From: Bradyrhizobium sp.
GTDB lineage: Bacteria > Pseudomonadota > Alphaproteobacteria > Rhizobiales > Xanthobacteraceae
DNA: 64,000 bases
Assembly: GCF_027307225.1 (NCBI RefSeq)
Contig: NZ_DAHUXJ010000009.1
Location: 1 to 64,000 of the forward strand
Reading direction: 5' to 3'
A program made the translations under genes and the position numbers. Of this stretch, positions 55,295-63,803 are shown one piece after another (positions within the stretch are counted from its first letter, which is position 1; the number at the start of each line of letters is the position of its first letter). The notes below the pieces were generated by a model that was given only the letters and a program-made list of their open reading frames with translations, was not told where the DNA came from and did not search any database.

Positions 55295-56173
55295 ATGACC
55301 CACCCGCGCCGCAGCCTTTTGTTCATGCCGGGCTCGAATTCGCGGGCGCTGGAGAAGGCGCGCGTCCTTGCCGCCGACACCATGATCCTCGACCTCGAAG
55401 ACTCGGTCGCGCCGGACGCCAAGCCTCTGGCGCGCGACCAGATCGCCAAGGCGATTGCGGCGGGCGGCTTTGGCAAGCGGGAGGTCTGGGTCCGGACCAA
55501 CGCGCTGGACACGCCGTTCTGGGCCGACGACGCCAAGATGGCCGCCAAGGCCAGGCCAGACGCCATCCTGGTCCCGAAAGTATCCCGCGTGGAAGATCTT
55601 CGCACTATCTCGAGCACCTTGCGTGAGGCGAAGGCTGATCCGTCGATCCGCGTTTGGGCCATGATCGAGACCGCCCGCTCGGTGCTGCATGCCGAGGAAC
55701 TGGCAGCGGCCTCGCGCGACGAGCCGCGGCTCGCCGGCTTTGTGTTCGGCCCCAACGATATCTCGCGCGAAACCCGAATCCGCATGCAGCCGGGACGCGC
55801 GATCATGCTGCCGATGATTACCCACTGCATTCTGGCCACGCGCGCCTACGGCCTCGAAATCCTCGACGGGCCCTACAGCGATTTCAGCAATATCGAGGGA
55901 TTCAATCAGGAATGCGTGCAGGCGCGCGATCTCGGCTTCGATGGCAAGACGCTGATTCACCCCGGCCAGATCGAAGCCTGCAATGTCATCTTCACGCCGC
56001 CCGCGGAAGAAGTGGCGCGCGCCCGCAGGATCATCGCCGCCTTCGAATTGCCGGAGAATGCCACGCGCGGCGCCATCTCGCTCGACGGCCAGATGGTGGA
56101 GCGGCTGCATGCCGACATGGCGCGCCGTACGATCATGCTGGCCGACTCGATCGCCGCGATGGGGCACCCCTAA
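55295..56173 (+). CDS. CoA ester lyase of the CitE/malyl-CoA lyase family
   Basis: 292 aa TIM-barrel lyase. RRSLLFMPGSN (5-15), the metal/CoA region LDLEDSVAPD (34-43), and MIETARSVL with the metal Glu are typical. It may act as citramalyl-, malyl- or malyl-CoA-like lyase or thioesterase; the citrate-lyase partners CitD/CitF are absent. ATG 55295 has AAAGGGA upstream; the ATG at 55271 lacks one. Divergent from the carbonic anhydrase. Confidence 0.88.
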   Translation: MTHPRRSLLFMPGSNSRALEKARVLAADTMILDLEDSVAPDAKPLARDQIAKAIAAGGFGKREVWVRTNALDTPFWADDAKMAAKARPDAILVPKVSRVEDLRTISSTLREAKADPSIRVWAMIETARSVLHAEELAAASRDEPRLAGFVFGPNDISRETRIRMQPGRAIMLPMITHCILATRAYGLEILDGPYSDFSNIEGFNQECVQARDLGFDGKTLIHPGQIEACNVIFTPPAEEVARARRIIAAFELPENATRGAISLDGQMVERLHADMARRTIMLADSIAAMGHP

Positions 56174-56224
56174 AGATTCTATTCGGAGCAACAATGGATT
56201 GGCGTTTGGAACAATGTTTCTCGT

Positions 56225-56375
56225 GTCCCGGACGCGGTGCAGCGTTCTCCCGGCGATGCAACGCATCGTCCGGTACGCTGCTCCGCAGAGCCGGGACCTA
56301 GCTAGGGGTTACTTACGGGTCCATCATGGACCCCGGATCAGCAGCGCACCGCTTCGCGCTGCGCAGCATCCGGGG
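56225..56375. repeat. Compound imperfect palindromes
   Basis: GTCCCGG (56225-56231) faces CCGGGAC (56291-56297). A second unit has CCCCGGAT (56331-56338) with ATCCGGGG (56368-56375) enclosing GCAGCGC/GCGCTGC. They fill half of the 296 bp between the convergent CitE-like and glycosyltransferase genes; I see no gene there. Confidence 0.65.
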
Positions 56376-56469
56376 CATGCCGCACGCGCATCTCCATCCG
56401 CCGAGACGCCGTGGAGCAGGTCATCGGGCGCGCGTTCGCGCGACCCGTTGGCGGCTCCTCGCGATGAGA

Positions 56470-57258
56470 TCAACGGAACTTCTCAGCCGCCCAGGCGTAC
56501 AGGCTGCCGGGAACGGGCTGGTCATTGCCGCGGCCTTTGGGCGATATGTGAAAGCCGATAATTTCGGCGTCGCCGGTCAGTGCGGAAAAATCCCCTGGAT
56601 CGAAGAACAGTTTCGGTTCGGCGTGCACGGCGTAAAACGACTTCTTCGGCAGCGCGTATTGCAATTCATCGGCGCGGCGGGCGAGCGCGGTGAGCGCTGC
56701 CGGACCATAGATCGCAAGCCGCACTTCCGAGATGCGCGTCGTTCCGCGCAATTTATGCAGCATGAAAGTCAGGCGATGCCGGCGCGACAGCCAGTCCGGC
56801 GTCAGCTCGTCCTGCGCCATCAGCGCTTCGAAGGCGGCGACGATCGGATCGTTGGGCGGCAGGTACAACACCGAATTGCCGAGCTGTCGCGGTTGCTCCC
56901 ACGCGAAATAGGGTTTTGCGGGATCGATCTCGACCGGCTTGAGCAGCAGCACGTCGGCGTCAAGCCATAGGCCGGTGCTCTTCGCCATCAGCCGCATCCG
57001 GAAAAAATCCGAAAATTGCAGCATGGTCCGGTCGATCCAGACGCCATCGGGCCTTGCGGGGCGCAGCCGCTCGGCAAAAGAATGCGGCAGGATGGCCTCG
57101 GCTTCCGCGTTGGCAATGCCGTCGGGCAATTGCGAGATCGGATCGAAACTGTAGATCGTCACCTTGTGACCGGCCGCGGCCTGCGAGCGCAGGCATAGCC
57201 GGCGCAGGCGATCGAGCGGACCATGCCAGAAGGTGACGATGTCAGGGCGCAAGGGCAT
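56470..57258 (-). CDS. Glycosyltransferase with DXD motif (capsular polysaccharide/GT32-like)
   Basis: 262 aa. Starts VTFWHGPLDRLRRLCLRS like alpha-glycosyltransferases of the Och1/capsule type, and has the metal/sugar-nucleotide motif LWLDADVLLL (DAD near 100). No signal or membrane helix; cytosolic, perhaps membrane-associated. The acceptor could be LPS or exopolysaccharide, which cannot be decided. No other glycan genes flank it. Confidence 0.76.
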   Translation of the reverse strand: MPLRPDIVTFWHGPLDRLRRLCLRSQAAAGHKVTIYSFDPISQLPDGIANAEAEAILPHSFAERLRPARPDGVWIDRTMLQFSDFFRMRLMAKSTGLWLDADVLLLKPVEIDPAKPYFAWEQPRQLGNSVLYLPPNDPIVAAFEALMAQDELTPDWLSRRHRLTFMLHKLRGTTRISEVRLAIYGPAALTALARRADELQYALPKKSFYAVHAEPKLFFDPGDFSALTGDAEIIGFHISPKGRGNDQPVPGSLYAWAAEKFR

Positions 57259-57378
57259 AGCGTTTTCGAGCGAAGCATGCCTCCGGACTTGATCCGAGGG
57301 TGGAGACCGGTTCGCATAGCAATCGAGTGCCCGCAGATTGCGCAGACCTATCTGCGATAGAAAACGCGTCAGACAAAA

Positions 57379-57981
57379 CTACGCCCAGGCGCGTTCTTTC
57401 AGCTTCGCCTCATAGGCATCGATCGACGGCTTCTTCTCCATGGTGAGGCCGATATCGTCGAGCCCGTTCATCAGGCAATGCTTGCGGAAGGGATCGATCT
57501 CGAACTTCACGGTGCCGCCGTCGGGGCCGCGGATTTCCTGATTGGGAAGATCGATGGTCAACGTCGCGTTGGCGCCGCGTTCGGCGTCGTCGAACAGCTT
57601 GTCGAGATCTTCCTGGGCAACGCGGATCGGCAGAATACCGTTCTTGAAGCAGTTGTTATAGAAGATATCGCCGAACGAAGTCGAGATCACGCAGCGAATG
57701 CCGAAGTCGAGCAGTGCCCACGGCGCATGCTCGCGGCTCGAGCCGCAGCCGAAATTGTCGCCGGCCACCAGCACCTTGGCGTTGCGGTAGGCGGGCTGGT
57801 TGAGGATGAAATCCGGATTCTCGCTGCCGTCGTCCTTGTAGCGCTGTTCCGAGAAGAGGCCCTTGCCGAGACCCGTGCGCTTGATGGTCTTCAGATACTG
57901 CTTGGGGATGATCATGTCGGTATCGACATTGATGATCTTCAGCGGCGCGGCACCGCCTTCCAGCGTCGTGAACTTATCCAT
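57379..57981 (-). CDS. leuD: 3-isopropylmalate dehydratase small subunit
   Basis: 200 aa swivel-domain partner of Leu[21 protein letters not shown] (19-38), [15 protein letters not shown] and [10 protein letters not shown] are intact. ATG 57981 ([10 protein letters not shown]) gives the normal length; further in-frame sequence to 58065 is not expected. leuC lies 2.3 kb upstream on the same strand, separated by small unrelated genes. Confidence 0.96.
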   Translation of the reverse strand: MDKFTTLEGGAAPLKIINVDTDMIIPKQYLKTIKRTGLGKGLFSEQRYKDDGSENPDFILNQPAYRNAKVLVAGDNFGCGSSREHAPWALLDFGIRCVISTSFGDIFYNNCFKNGILPIRVAQEDLDKLFDDAERGANATLTIDLPNQEIRGPDGGTVKFEIDPFRKHCLMNGLDDIGLTMEKKPSIDAYEAKLKERAWA

Positions 57982-58074
57982 GAGGAGCACACTTCTTGGT
58001 TGGCATGGACGAAAAGCAATTTGGAGCGGTGGTTTATCGCGAATGCGACCCGCATAAAAGGACAAAAAGCTGCC

Positions 58075-58473
58075 TCAAACTGCGTCTGCCTCGATAGCTG
58101 CCATGTCCTCGTCGGAGAGGCCGAAGTGATGCCCGATCTCGTGGATCAGCACATGGCGGACGATTCTCCCCAATGTCTCGTCGTGTTCGGCCCAGTAGTC
58201 CAGGATCGGCCGCCGGTAGAGCCAGATCAGGTTGGGCAGGCGCGCGATGTCGCTCTGGCTCTGCTGCGGCAGGCCGACACCCTGGAACAGGCCGAGCAGG
58301 TCGAATTCGCTCTCCGCTTCCATCTCGTCGAGGATCTCGTCTGTCGCGAAATCCTCCACGCGGACCACGACCCCTTCGCAGAGATCGCGGAATGCTTCGG
58401 GCAGCCGCGCCAGGATATCCTGCGCCACCGTCTCCAGTTCGGCGAGTGAGGGCGCCTTGGCTGATTTCCACAT
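58075..58473 (-). CDS. Minimal zincin-type metallopeptidase family protein
   Basis: 132 aa. The only catalytic signature is HEIGHHFGLSDEDM near 115-128, an HExxH followed by His/Asp ligands as in the PF06262 family of small zincins. Acidic N-terminal half. Substrate unknown. ATG 58473; the DUF1330-like gene stops just upstream on the same strand. Confidence 0.85.
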   Translation of the reverse strand: MWKSAKAPSLAELETVAQDILARLPEAFRDLCEGVVVRVEDFATDEILDEMEAESEFDLLGLFQGVGLPQQSQSDIARLPNLIWLYRRPILDYWAEHDETLGRIVRHVLIHEIGHHFGLSDEDMAAIEADAV

Positions 58474-58496
58474 TGTGCATGCCTCGTGAATAGCCG

Positions 58497-58832
58497 TCAG
58501 CCAAATCCCTTGGCCAGCAGGACCACAGCTTGCGCGCCGGCCTTTCGGTCTTTCGAATTTTGCAGATATTCGGCCGACTGGCCCCAGGCGCGAAAGGCAG
58601 CTTCGTCGGGAAACGACATCAATACCAGCTTGTCGCGGTCCCATGCGGCCTCCAGCACGGTCGGACTTTCATCGGGCGACAGCAAACGGCCAGTGAATTT
58701 CTTGAAGACATCGAAGAAGCGCGCCTGATAGCGGTCATAGGATGCGCGGTCGGTCATTTTGAGCTGTACGATCACATAACCGTCATGATCTTCTGCCTCC
58801 GGTCGTGTTTTCCTGTTGTCACAGACTGTCAT
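58497..58832 (-). CDS. DUF1330 domain protein
   Basis: 111 aa ferredoxin-like (dimeric alpha/beta barrel) protein with YVIVQLKMTDRASYDRY (about 20-36) and the late SFPDEAAFRAWGQSAEY, typical of DUF1330. Function unknown. The chosen ATG 58832 gives a slightly long N-terminus; the conserved part begins near residue 18. No strong ribosome site is seen. Confidence 0.8.
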   Translation of the reverse strand: MTVCDNRKTRPEAEDHDGYVIVQLKMTDRASYDRYQARFFDVFKKFTGRLLSPDESPTVLEAAWDRDKLVLMSFPDEAAFRAWGQSAEYLQNSKDRKAGAQAVVLLAKGFG

Positions 58833-58990
58833 CTGGATCCGCAGCCGCAAAGGGCGCAGGAACCGGCCCGGCGATCGAACGCGACGCCCGGCCTGCATGA
58901 CGGGCCCGGAAAGGTCGGCCTTGATTGTTGACGTTGGCCCGGCAATCAGAGACCGTAGGGATCAATAAGCGAAACAGGGCGGGCGTGGCG

Positions 58991-59323
58991 ATGAGGTTCG
59001 GCAAACTGGCGGTGGCAGGGATTCTGGCAGGCGCTTTCGCGCTGCTGACGGCCGGCGCTGAAGCGCAAACCGCGACGCAGGGCACACGCGTTGCACAAGC
59101 GTTGACGCCCGCCGATCTGGCCGCTCGTCCAGCCCCGGTTCGTCCGCCGCGGCGGGTTCGCATCTACCCGCGCTATCCGGCCGAGCCCGGATCCGACGTC
59201 TTTCCTCATTATAACCCCGGCCCGAATGCCGTTCGGGAGTGCAACGCATCCTATGTGCAGGAATATCGGCCGAGCGGGACGGTCATCGTGCCGCACATGA
59301 CCTGCGTCTGGCGCCACGGCTAG
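58991..59323 (+). CDS. Small secreted protein, unknown function
   Basis: 110 aa with a signal peptide (1-25, hydrophobic GKLAVAGILAGAFALLTAG, ending AEA), an Arg/Pro-rich segment (RPPRRVRIYPRYP) and two cysteines in the C-terminal 30 residues. ATG 58991 follows GGGCGGGCG; GTG 58985 is an alternative adding two residues. No domain recognised. Confidence 0.7.
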   Translation: MRFGKLAVAGILAGAFALLTAGAEAQTATQGTRVAQALTPADLAARPAPVRPPRRVRIYPRYPAEPGSDVFPHYNPGPNAVRECNASYVQEYRPSGTVIVPHMTCVWRHG

Positions 59324-59420
59324 GCACTTCCCTGGAGGCCTTCAGAGTCGTCGCATCATCATCACTGGCATCATCATTGATGGCGCTGTTGCTGATCATT
59401 CAAGGCAAATCGAGCCTGGT

Positions 59421-59446
59421 GGGCCCGCTTGTTGCGCCCGTTTTTT
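59421..59446 (+). terminator. Terminator-like hairpin with T6
   Basis: GGGCCCGC (59421-59428) pairs with GCGCCCG (59434-59440) with a small bulge and is followed by TTTTTT (59441-59446), about 100 bp after the small secreted-protein gene. Confidence 0.55.
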
Positions 59447-59936
59447 CGTTCGCCGCAATTTATTCCCATGATGGCGATCATGCGCGTGTGAGTCAGAGCG
59501 GCGCTAACGATTCCGAGCAAATCTGTGGCCGACACATTCATGGCGCGTTCAGATTTTGGTCGCTAGATTTCGCGCCAGAAAAACCACGCCGCGAAAGCAT
59601 CACACCTCGAAAGCGAGGCATCGACAGCGCCGCCGCGAGCCGTTGGCAGACTCGTTCGCGCTGTTAGCCATCGGAAGGGCGATGTCCGTGTTCAGCTTTT
59701 TAGTTCGTGCGCGACCTCGGCTGTGCGTATCGGGCGCAGGAGCGGCGCTGCTGACCGTGCATGGCCCGCGTGTCGTCTGCCATCATCGCGCCGCACGCCA
59801 TCATCAGCGCAGAAATCATCGCGCCTGACGTTGAGGTTCGAGACACGTGAGGTGAGGTGAGTCAGGCGCCCCGCAAGGGCGCCTGATCCTTTGCGCGATG
59901 CGCGCGTTTTTTAGGGAAAGCGGGACGCGCGCCCTT
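59447..59936. other. Gene-poor region
   Basis: About 490 bp without a gene I can support. A basic reading frame (59556-59828, plus strand, rich in Arg and His) has no ribosome site and no recognisable family. A hairpin TCAGGCGCCC (59862-59871) with GGGCGCCTGA (59877-59886), followed by TCCTTT, may terminate something transcribed rightward. Confidence 0.4.
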
Positions 59937-60149
59937 TCAGACCCAGTCCTTGATCTTCCAGGGCTTGATCTTCCATGGCGTCAGATTTTCCAGCCGCCAT
60001 TGCTCAAGGCGCTCCGGCGGCCAGTGGCCCATCTTTGGGGCCGCCTTGACGACGGGCGCCTTGGCGCGCGGCATCGCGCGCCGGTAGCGCTGCGTTGTCG
60101 CGTCGCCGATGGTATCGACGAATTCAGACTTTCCGGTTTTGTCTGCCAT
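59937..60149 (-). CDS. Small basic protein, unknown function
   Basis: 70 aa, start fixed by GAGGGA six bases before ATG 60149. Lys/Arg-rich with a tryptophan-rich end in which PWKIKPWKIKDWV shows a five-residue tandem repeat. No domain recognised. It lies 110 bp downstream of leuC on the same strand and could share its transcript. Confidence 0.6.
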   Translation of the reverse strand: MADKTGKSEFVDTIGDATTQRYRRAMPRAKAPVVKAAPKMGHWPPERLEQWRLENLTPWKIKPWKIKDWV

Positions 60150-60259
60150 GACCGTTCCCTCGCGCAGTCGCGAACGGACCTTCTTCGCCGGCAATTTTGC
60201 GCCCGCCGGGTTAACGGGTTCCTTCTTCGATACCGCGATTTTGAAAGAGGGACGCCGAT

Positions 60260-61666
60260 TTAATGCCAGTCCCTGATATCGACGAAATGCCCGGCAATCG
60301 CGGCGGCCGCCGCCATGGCCGGTGAGACCAGGTGGGTGCGCCCCTTAAAGCCCTGGCGGCCCTCGAAATTGCGGTTTGAGGTAGAGGCGCAGCGCTCTTC
60401 GGGGCTTAGCTTGTCCGGGTTCATGGCAAGGCACATCGAGCAGCCCGGTTCGCGCCATTCGAAGCCGGCCTTGATGAAAATCTTGTCGAGGCCTTCGGCT
60501 TCCGCCTGCTCCTTCACGATGCCCGAGCCCGGCACGATCATCGCATTGACATTGGCGTTGACCCGCTTGCCGTCGGCGATTTTCGCCGCTGCGCGCAAAT
60601 CCTCTATCCGGCCGTTGGTGCAGGAGCCGATGAAGACGCGGTCGAGCTTGATATCGGTGATCTTCGTCCCCGCCTTCAGCCCCATGTAGCTGAGCGCGCG
60701 GTGCTTGGAGAGGCGCTTCGCCTCGTCCTCGATCTTGTCGGGATCGGGCACGAGACCCGCGATCGAAGCAACGTCTTCCGGCGAGGTGCCCCAGGTCACG
60801 ATCGGCGGCAGCTTCGCGGCATCCAGCCTGATCTCGTGGTCGAAATGCGCTCCGTCGTCGCTGCGCAGGCTTTCCCAATAGCGCAGCGCGGCATCCCAGG
60901 CCGCGCCCTTTGGCGATTTCGGACGGCCCTTCAGGAACTCGAACGATTTCTCGTCGGGCGCGACGAGACCGGCGCGCGCGCCGCCTTCGATCGACATGTT
61001 GCAGACCGTCATCCGGCCTTCCATCGTGAGCGAACGGATCGCTTCGCCGGCATATTCCAGCACATAGCCGGTGCCGCCGGCGGTGCCGATCTCGCCGATG
61101 ATCGACAGGATGATATCCTTGCCGGTGACGCCGCCCGGCAATTTGCCGTCGACGACGACGCGCATGTTCTTCGCCTTTTTCTGGATCAGCGTTTGCGTCG
61201 CGAGCACATGCTCGACCTCCGACGTGCCGATGCCGTGCGCCAGCGCGCCGAACGCGCCATGGGTCGAAGTGTGGCTGTCGCCACAAACAATCGTGGTGCC
61301 CGGCAGCGTAAAGCCCTGCTCGGGGCCGATGACATGGACGATGCCCTGGCGGCGATCGAACTCGTTGTAATACTCGATGCCGAAATCCCTGGCGTTCTCC
61401 GCCAGCACCCTGATCTGTTCGGCGCTTTCCGGATCGGGATTGGGCTTGGTGCGATCCGTGGTCGGAACGTTGTGATCGACGACCGCGAGCGTCTTTTCGG
61501 GGGCGTGGACCTTTCGCCCCGTGGTGCGCAGGCCTTCGAAAGCCTGCGGCGAAGTCACTTCATGCACCAGGTGGCGGTCGATATAGAGCAGGCAGGTGCC
61601 GTCATCGGCCTCATGCACCAGATGTTCGTTCCAGATCTTGTCGTACAGGGTGGTCGGTTTGGACAT
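60260..61666 (-). CDS. leuC: 3-isopropylmalate dehydratase large subunit
   Basis: 468 aa aconitase-type subunit; with LeuD isomerises 2- to 3-isopropylmalate. The [4Fe-4S] ligands are in FIGSCTNGR and the [11 protein letters not shown] motif, and [17 protein letters not shown] is intact. ATG 61666 has AGGAG ten bases upstream. The 333 bp leader up to rplS contains a possible 41-codon upstream frame and a strong terminator. Confidence 0.97.
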   Translation of the reverse strand: MSKPTTLYDKIWNEHLVHEADDGTCLLYIDRHLVHEVTSPQAFEGLRTTGRKVHAPEKTLAVVDHNVPTTDRTKPNPDPESAEQIRVLAENARDFGIEYYNEFDRRQGIVHVIGPEQGFTLPGTTIVCGDSHTSTHGAFGALAHGIGTSEVEHVLATQTLIQKKAKNMRVVVDGKLPGGVTGKDIILSIIGEIGTAGGTGYVLEYAGEAIRSLTMEGRMTVCNMSIEGGARAGLVAPDEKSFEFLKGRPKSPKGAAWDAALRYWESLRSDDGAHFDHEIRLDAAKLPPIVTWGTSPEDVASIAGLVPDPDKIEDEAKRLSKHRALSYMGLKAGTKITDIKLDRVFIGSCTNGRIEDLRAAAKIADGKRVNANVNAMIVPGSGIVKEQAEAEGLDKIFIKAGFEWREPGCSMCLAMNPDKLSPEERCASTSNRNFEGRQGFKGRTHLVSPAMAAAAAIAGHFVDIRDWH

Positions 61667-61735
61667 GAGCGTAAGCTCCTAAAATTGAAAATCGTGAGAG
61701 ACGGAATCGCGCCGAAGACGGCGGAGGGCGCAGCG

Positions 61736-61861
61736 TCAAAACGCGCGCGCAAGTTCCGAGGTCGCAGACGTCGCGAACCGTCCGAAGAAGCGGCCGGGCA
61801 GGCGGGCGTGATCGTCGATGACGACGCGCCGGCAACTCTCGCTGGTGCGATTTAGAACCAT
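61736..61861 (-). CDS. Possible 41-codon leader ORF upstream of leuC
   Basis: ATG 61861 to TGA 61736 encodes 41 aa (MVLNRTSESCRRVV..., later GRFFGRF). TATATA (61872-61877) lies ten bases before the ATG, so a transcript could begin almost at the start codon and be leaderless. There is no run of leucine codons, so classical attenuation by leucyl-tRNA is not indicated. It may be a chance frame. Confidence 0.3.
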   Translation of the reverse strand: MVLNRTSESCRRVVIDDHARLPGRFFGRFATSATSELARAF

Positions 61862-61945
61862 TTGAGACCGATATATAGCACGCGCGCAGGCGAGAGCGAG
61901 ACCTCTTCGCGTGGGGGCGCCCTGCGGTCGCGGCGTGCCGGCAAC

Positions 61946-61977
61946 AAAAAGCGCGGGGCATACGCCCCGCGCTTTTT
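61946..61977. terminator. Strong rho-independent terminator after rplS
   Basis: AAAAAGCGCGGGGC (61946-61959) pairs perfectly with GCCCCGCGCTTTTT (61964-61977) around ATAC. The A/T ends make it bidirectional. It stands 22 bp past the rplS stop and isolates leuC. Confidence 0.93.
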
Positions 61978-61999
61978 AGAGAGCCTGGATTGGCTCGAA

Positions 62000-62380
62000 T
62001 TACTCGTTCACGGCGGTCGCGCGTTCGGTCTTCTCGACGATGCGGGCCGACTTTCCGCGCAGATTGCGCAGGTAATACAGCTTGGCGCGGCGCACCTTGC
62101 CGCGGCGCACGACCTTGATGGAGTCGATCATCGGCGACATGACCGGGAAGACGCGCTCGACGCCTTCGCCGTAGGAAATCTTGCGCACGGTGAAGCTCTC
62201 GTTGAGCCCGCCGCCGGAGCGGCCGATGCAGACGCCTTCATAGGCCTGCACGCGGGTGCGATCGCCTTCGACCACCTTGACGTTGACGATCAGCGTATCG
62301 CCGGGCCCGAAATCCGGAATGTCCTTGCCGGCCGACAGTTTTTCGAATTGCTCTTTTTCGAGCTGTTGAATCAGGTTCAT
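62000..62380 (-). CDS. rplS: 50S ribosomal protein L19
   Basis: 126 aa. Opens [11 protein letters not shown] and contains the L19 blocks [35 protein letters not shown] and [20 protein letters not shown]. It binds near the 30S interface. Start ATG 62380 has GGAG upstream. About 107 bp after trmD, same strand, followed by a strong terminator. Confidence 0.97.
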   Translation of the reverse strand: MNLIQQLEKEQFEKLSAGKDIPDFGPGDTLIVNVKVVEGDRTRVQAYEGVCIGRSGGGLNESFTVRKISYGEGVERVFPVMSPMIDSIKVVRRGKVRRAKLYYLRNLRGKSARIVEKTERATAVNE

Positions 62381-62487
62381 TGGTAATCTCCATCGGCGGC
62401 GCGCGCCCTGCCAGTCCGGGGGCTCGCGATCCAAGCTGCCGTCAGTTCTCGGAATTGGCGCCCATATACGGCAAAGGTCTCGGTTTG

Positions 62488-63219
62488 TCACTCCTTTGTC
62501 GTGCTTTTTGACGCGTTTTCGTGCACCTCCCATAAATCGGGCCGCCGCGCCCGCGTCAGTGCCTCCGCCTCGGCCCGCCGCCAGGATGCGACCTTGGCGT
62601 GGTCGCCCGAGCTAAGAATTGCGGGGATCTGCCGGCCTTCGAAGGCCTGCGGACGGGTATATTGGGGGAATTCCAGTAGGGAATCGGAAAAGCTCTCCTC
62701 CGAGGCCGATTCCGCCTTGCCCATGACCCCTGGCAACAACCGGACGCAGGCGTCGACCAGGGCCATCGCGGCGATTTCGCCGCCCGACAGCACGTAGTCG
62801 CCGACCGAGACTTCCTCGAGCTGGCGCGCCTCGATCACCCGCTGGTCCACCCCCTCGAAACGGCCACAGATGATCAGCGCGCCCGGGCCAGCGGCGAGTT
62901 GGCGCACCAACGACTGGGTCAATGGCCGACCCCGCGGGCTCATCAGCAGCCTTGGCCGGTTTTCCCGTGCGCCGGCCGAAGCCTCCGCGGCATCGATCGC
63001 CGCGGCCAGAATATCCGCCCGCAGCACCATGCCCGGGCCGCCGCCGGCCGGGGTGTCGTCGACGCTGCGATGGCGGTCGGTGGCGGAATCCCGGATATCT
63101 CGCGCCTCAAGCGACCAAACCCGCGCGGCAAGCGCTTTGCCGGCGAGGCTTACGCCAAGCGGTCCCGGAAACATCTCCGGAAACAGGGTCAGAACGGTCG
63201 CGTGCCAGGTTGAATTCAT
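62488..63219 (-). CDS. trmD: tRNA (guanine37-N1)-methyltransferase
   Basis: 243 aa SPOUT methyltransferase. [11 protein letters not shown] (9-19), the [12 protein letters not shown] loop, [13 protein letters not shown] and the knot region [14 protein letters not shown] are intact. It methylates G37 of tRNAs reading CNN/GGN-type codons and prevents frameshifting. trmD and rplS usually follow rpsP and rimM; here a MarR gene lies immediately upstream in the opposite direction. Confidence 0.97.
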   Translation of the reverse strand: MNSTWHATVLTLFPEMFPGPLGVSLAGKALAARVWSLEARDIRDSATDRHRSVDDTPAGGGPGMVLRADILAAAIDAAEASAGARENRPRLLMSPRGRPLTQSLVRQLAAGPGALIICGRFEGVDQRVIEARQLEEVSVGDYVLSGGEIAAMALVDACVRLLPGVMGKAESASEESFSDSLLEFPQYTRPQAFEGRQIPAILSSGDHAKVASWRRAEAEALTRARRPDLWEVHENASKSTTKE

Positions 63220-63263
63220 CGCCCTGCATTGCCCGGCCGCATTCAGAAATCAAACCGCAAAAA

Positions 63264-63308
63264 TTAGTTGACTAGGAAACTTCTCGTGATAGTTTCCTAG
63301 TCAACTAA
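63264..63308. promoter_or_regulatory. Large MarR-type operator
   Basis: TTAGTTGACTAGGAAACT (63264-63281) and AGTTTCCTAGTCAACTAA (63291-63308) form an 18 bp perfect inverted repeat with a 9 nt gap. Each arm also contains the near-palindrome TAGTTGACTA. It ends ten bases before the MarR start and 45 bp from the trmD start, so it can control both directions; most likely autoregulation. Confidence 0.75.
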
Positions 63309-63318
63309 CGGAGCGACC

Positions 63319-63777
63319 ATGGCAAAGGCCGAGATCAGCAATCTTGAGGACCATCTGGGCTTCTGGTTGCGCGCCGTCTCGAACCAGGTCTCGCACGCCT
63401 TCCGCCGCAAGGTGGAAGGACGCGGGGTGACGGTCGCCGAGTGGGTGATGCTTCGCGTGCTCCACGACGAATTAACGCTCGCGCCGAGCGTGCTGGCCGA
63501 TCGCATGGGCATGACACGTGGCGCGATCTCGAAACTCGCCGACCGGCTGGTCGCCAAGGCGCTGGTGACTCGAAGCGCGGGTAAGGGAGATCGCCGCACA
63601 CAGGAACTCGCAATCACCGAGGCCGGCCGCGCGCTGGTGCCGCAACTGTCGAAACTTGCCGACAGCAACGATGCGGAATTCTTTGCGCATCTCCCGCCGG
63701 CGGATCGTTCGGGGCTGATGCGCATCATGCAGGACATCCTGAAGCGGCTCGATCTTCATGCGCCACCGGTCGATTGA
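63319..63777 (+). CDS. MarR-family transcription regulator
   Basis: 152 aa. Winged helix with LAPSVLADRMGMTRGAISKL (about 53-72) and the wing KGDRRTQELAITEAG. CGGAG lies six bases before ATG 63319. The long inverted repeat directly upstream is its probable binding site. The DUF1398 gene starts 26 bp after its stop and is the likely co-regulated target. Confidence 0.93.
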   Translation: MAKAEISNLEDHLGFWLRAVSNQVSHAFRRKVEGRGVTVAEWVMLRVLHDELTLAPSVLADRMGMTRGAISKLADRLVAKALVTRSAGKGDRRTQELAITEAGRALVPQLSKLADSNDAEFFAHLPPADRSGLMRIMQDILKRLDLHAPPVD

Positions 63778-63803
63778 TTTTGGCTCAAAACAGGAGAATG
63801 ACA

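Noticed and set aside
55094..56266. 390-codon minus-strand frame opposite the CitE-like gene
   Set aside because: Overlaps the whole CitE-like gene and the carbonic anhydrase start; no domain or start site.
59556..59828. Basic 90-codon plus-strand frame in the gene-poor region
   Set aside because: No ribosome site, no family, and unusual Arg/His composition; kept only as a remark in the region entry.
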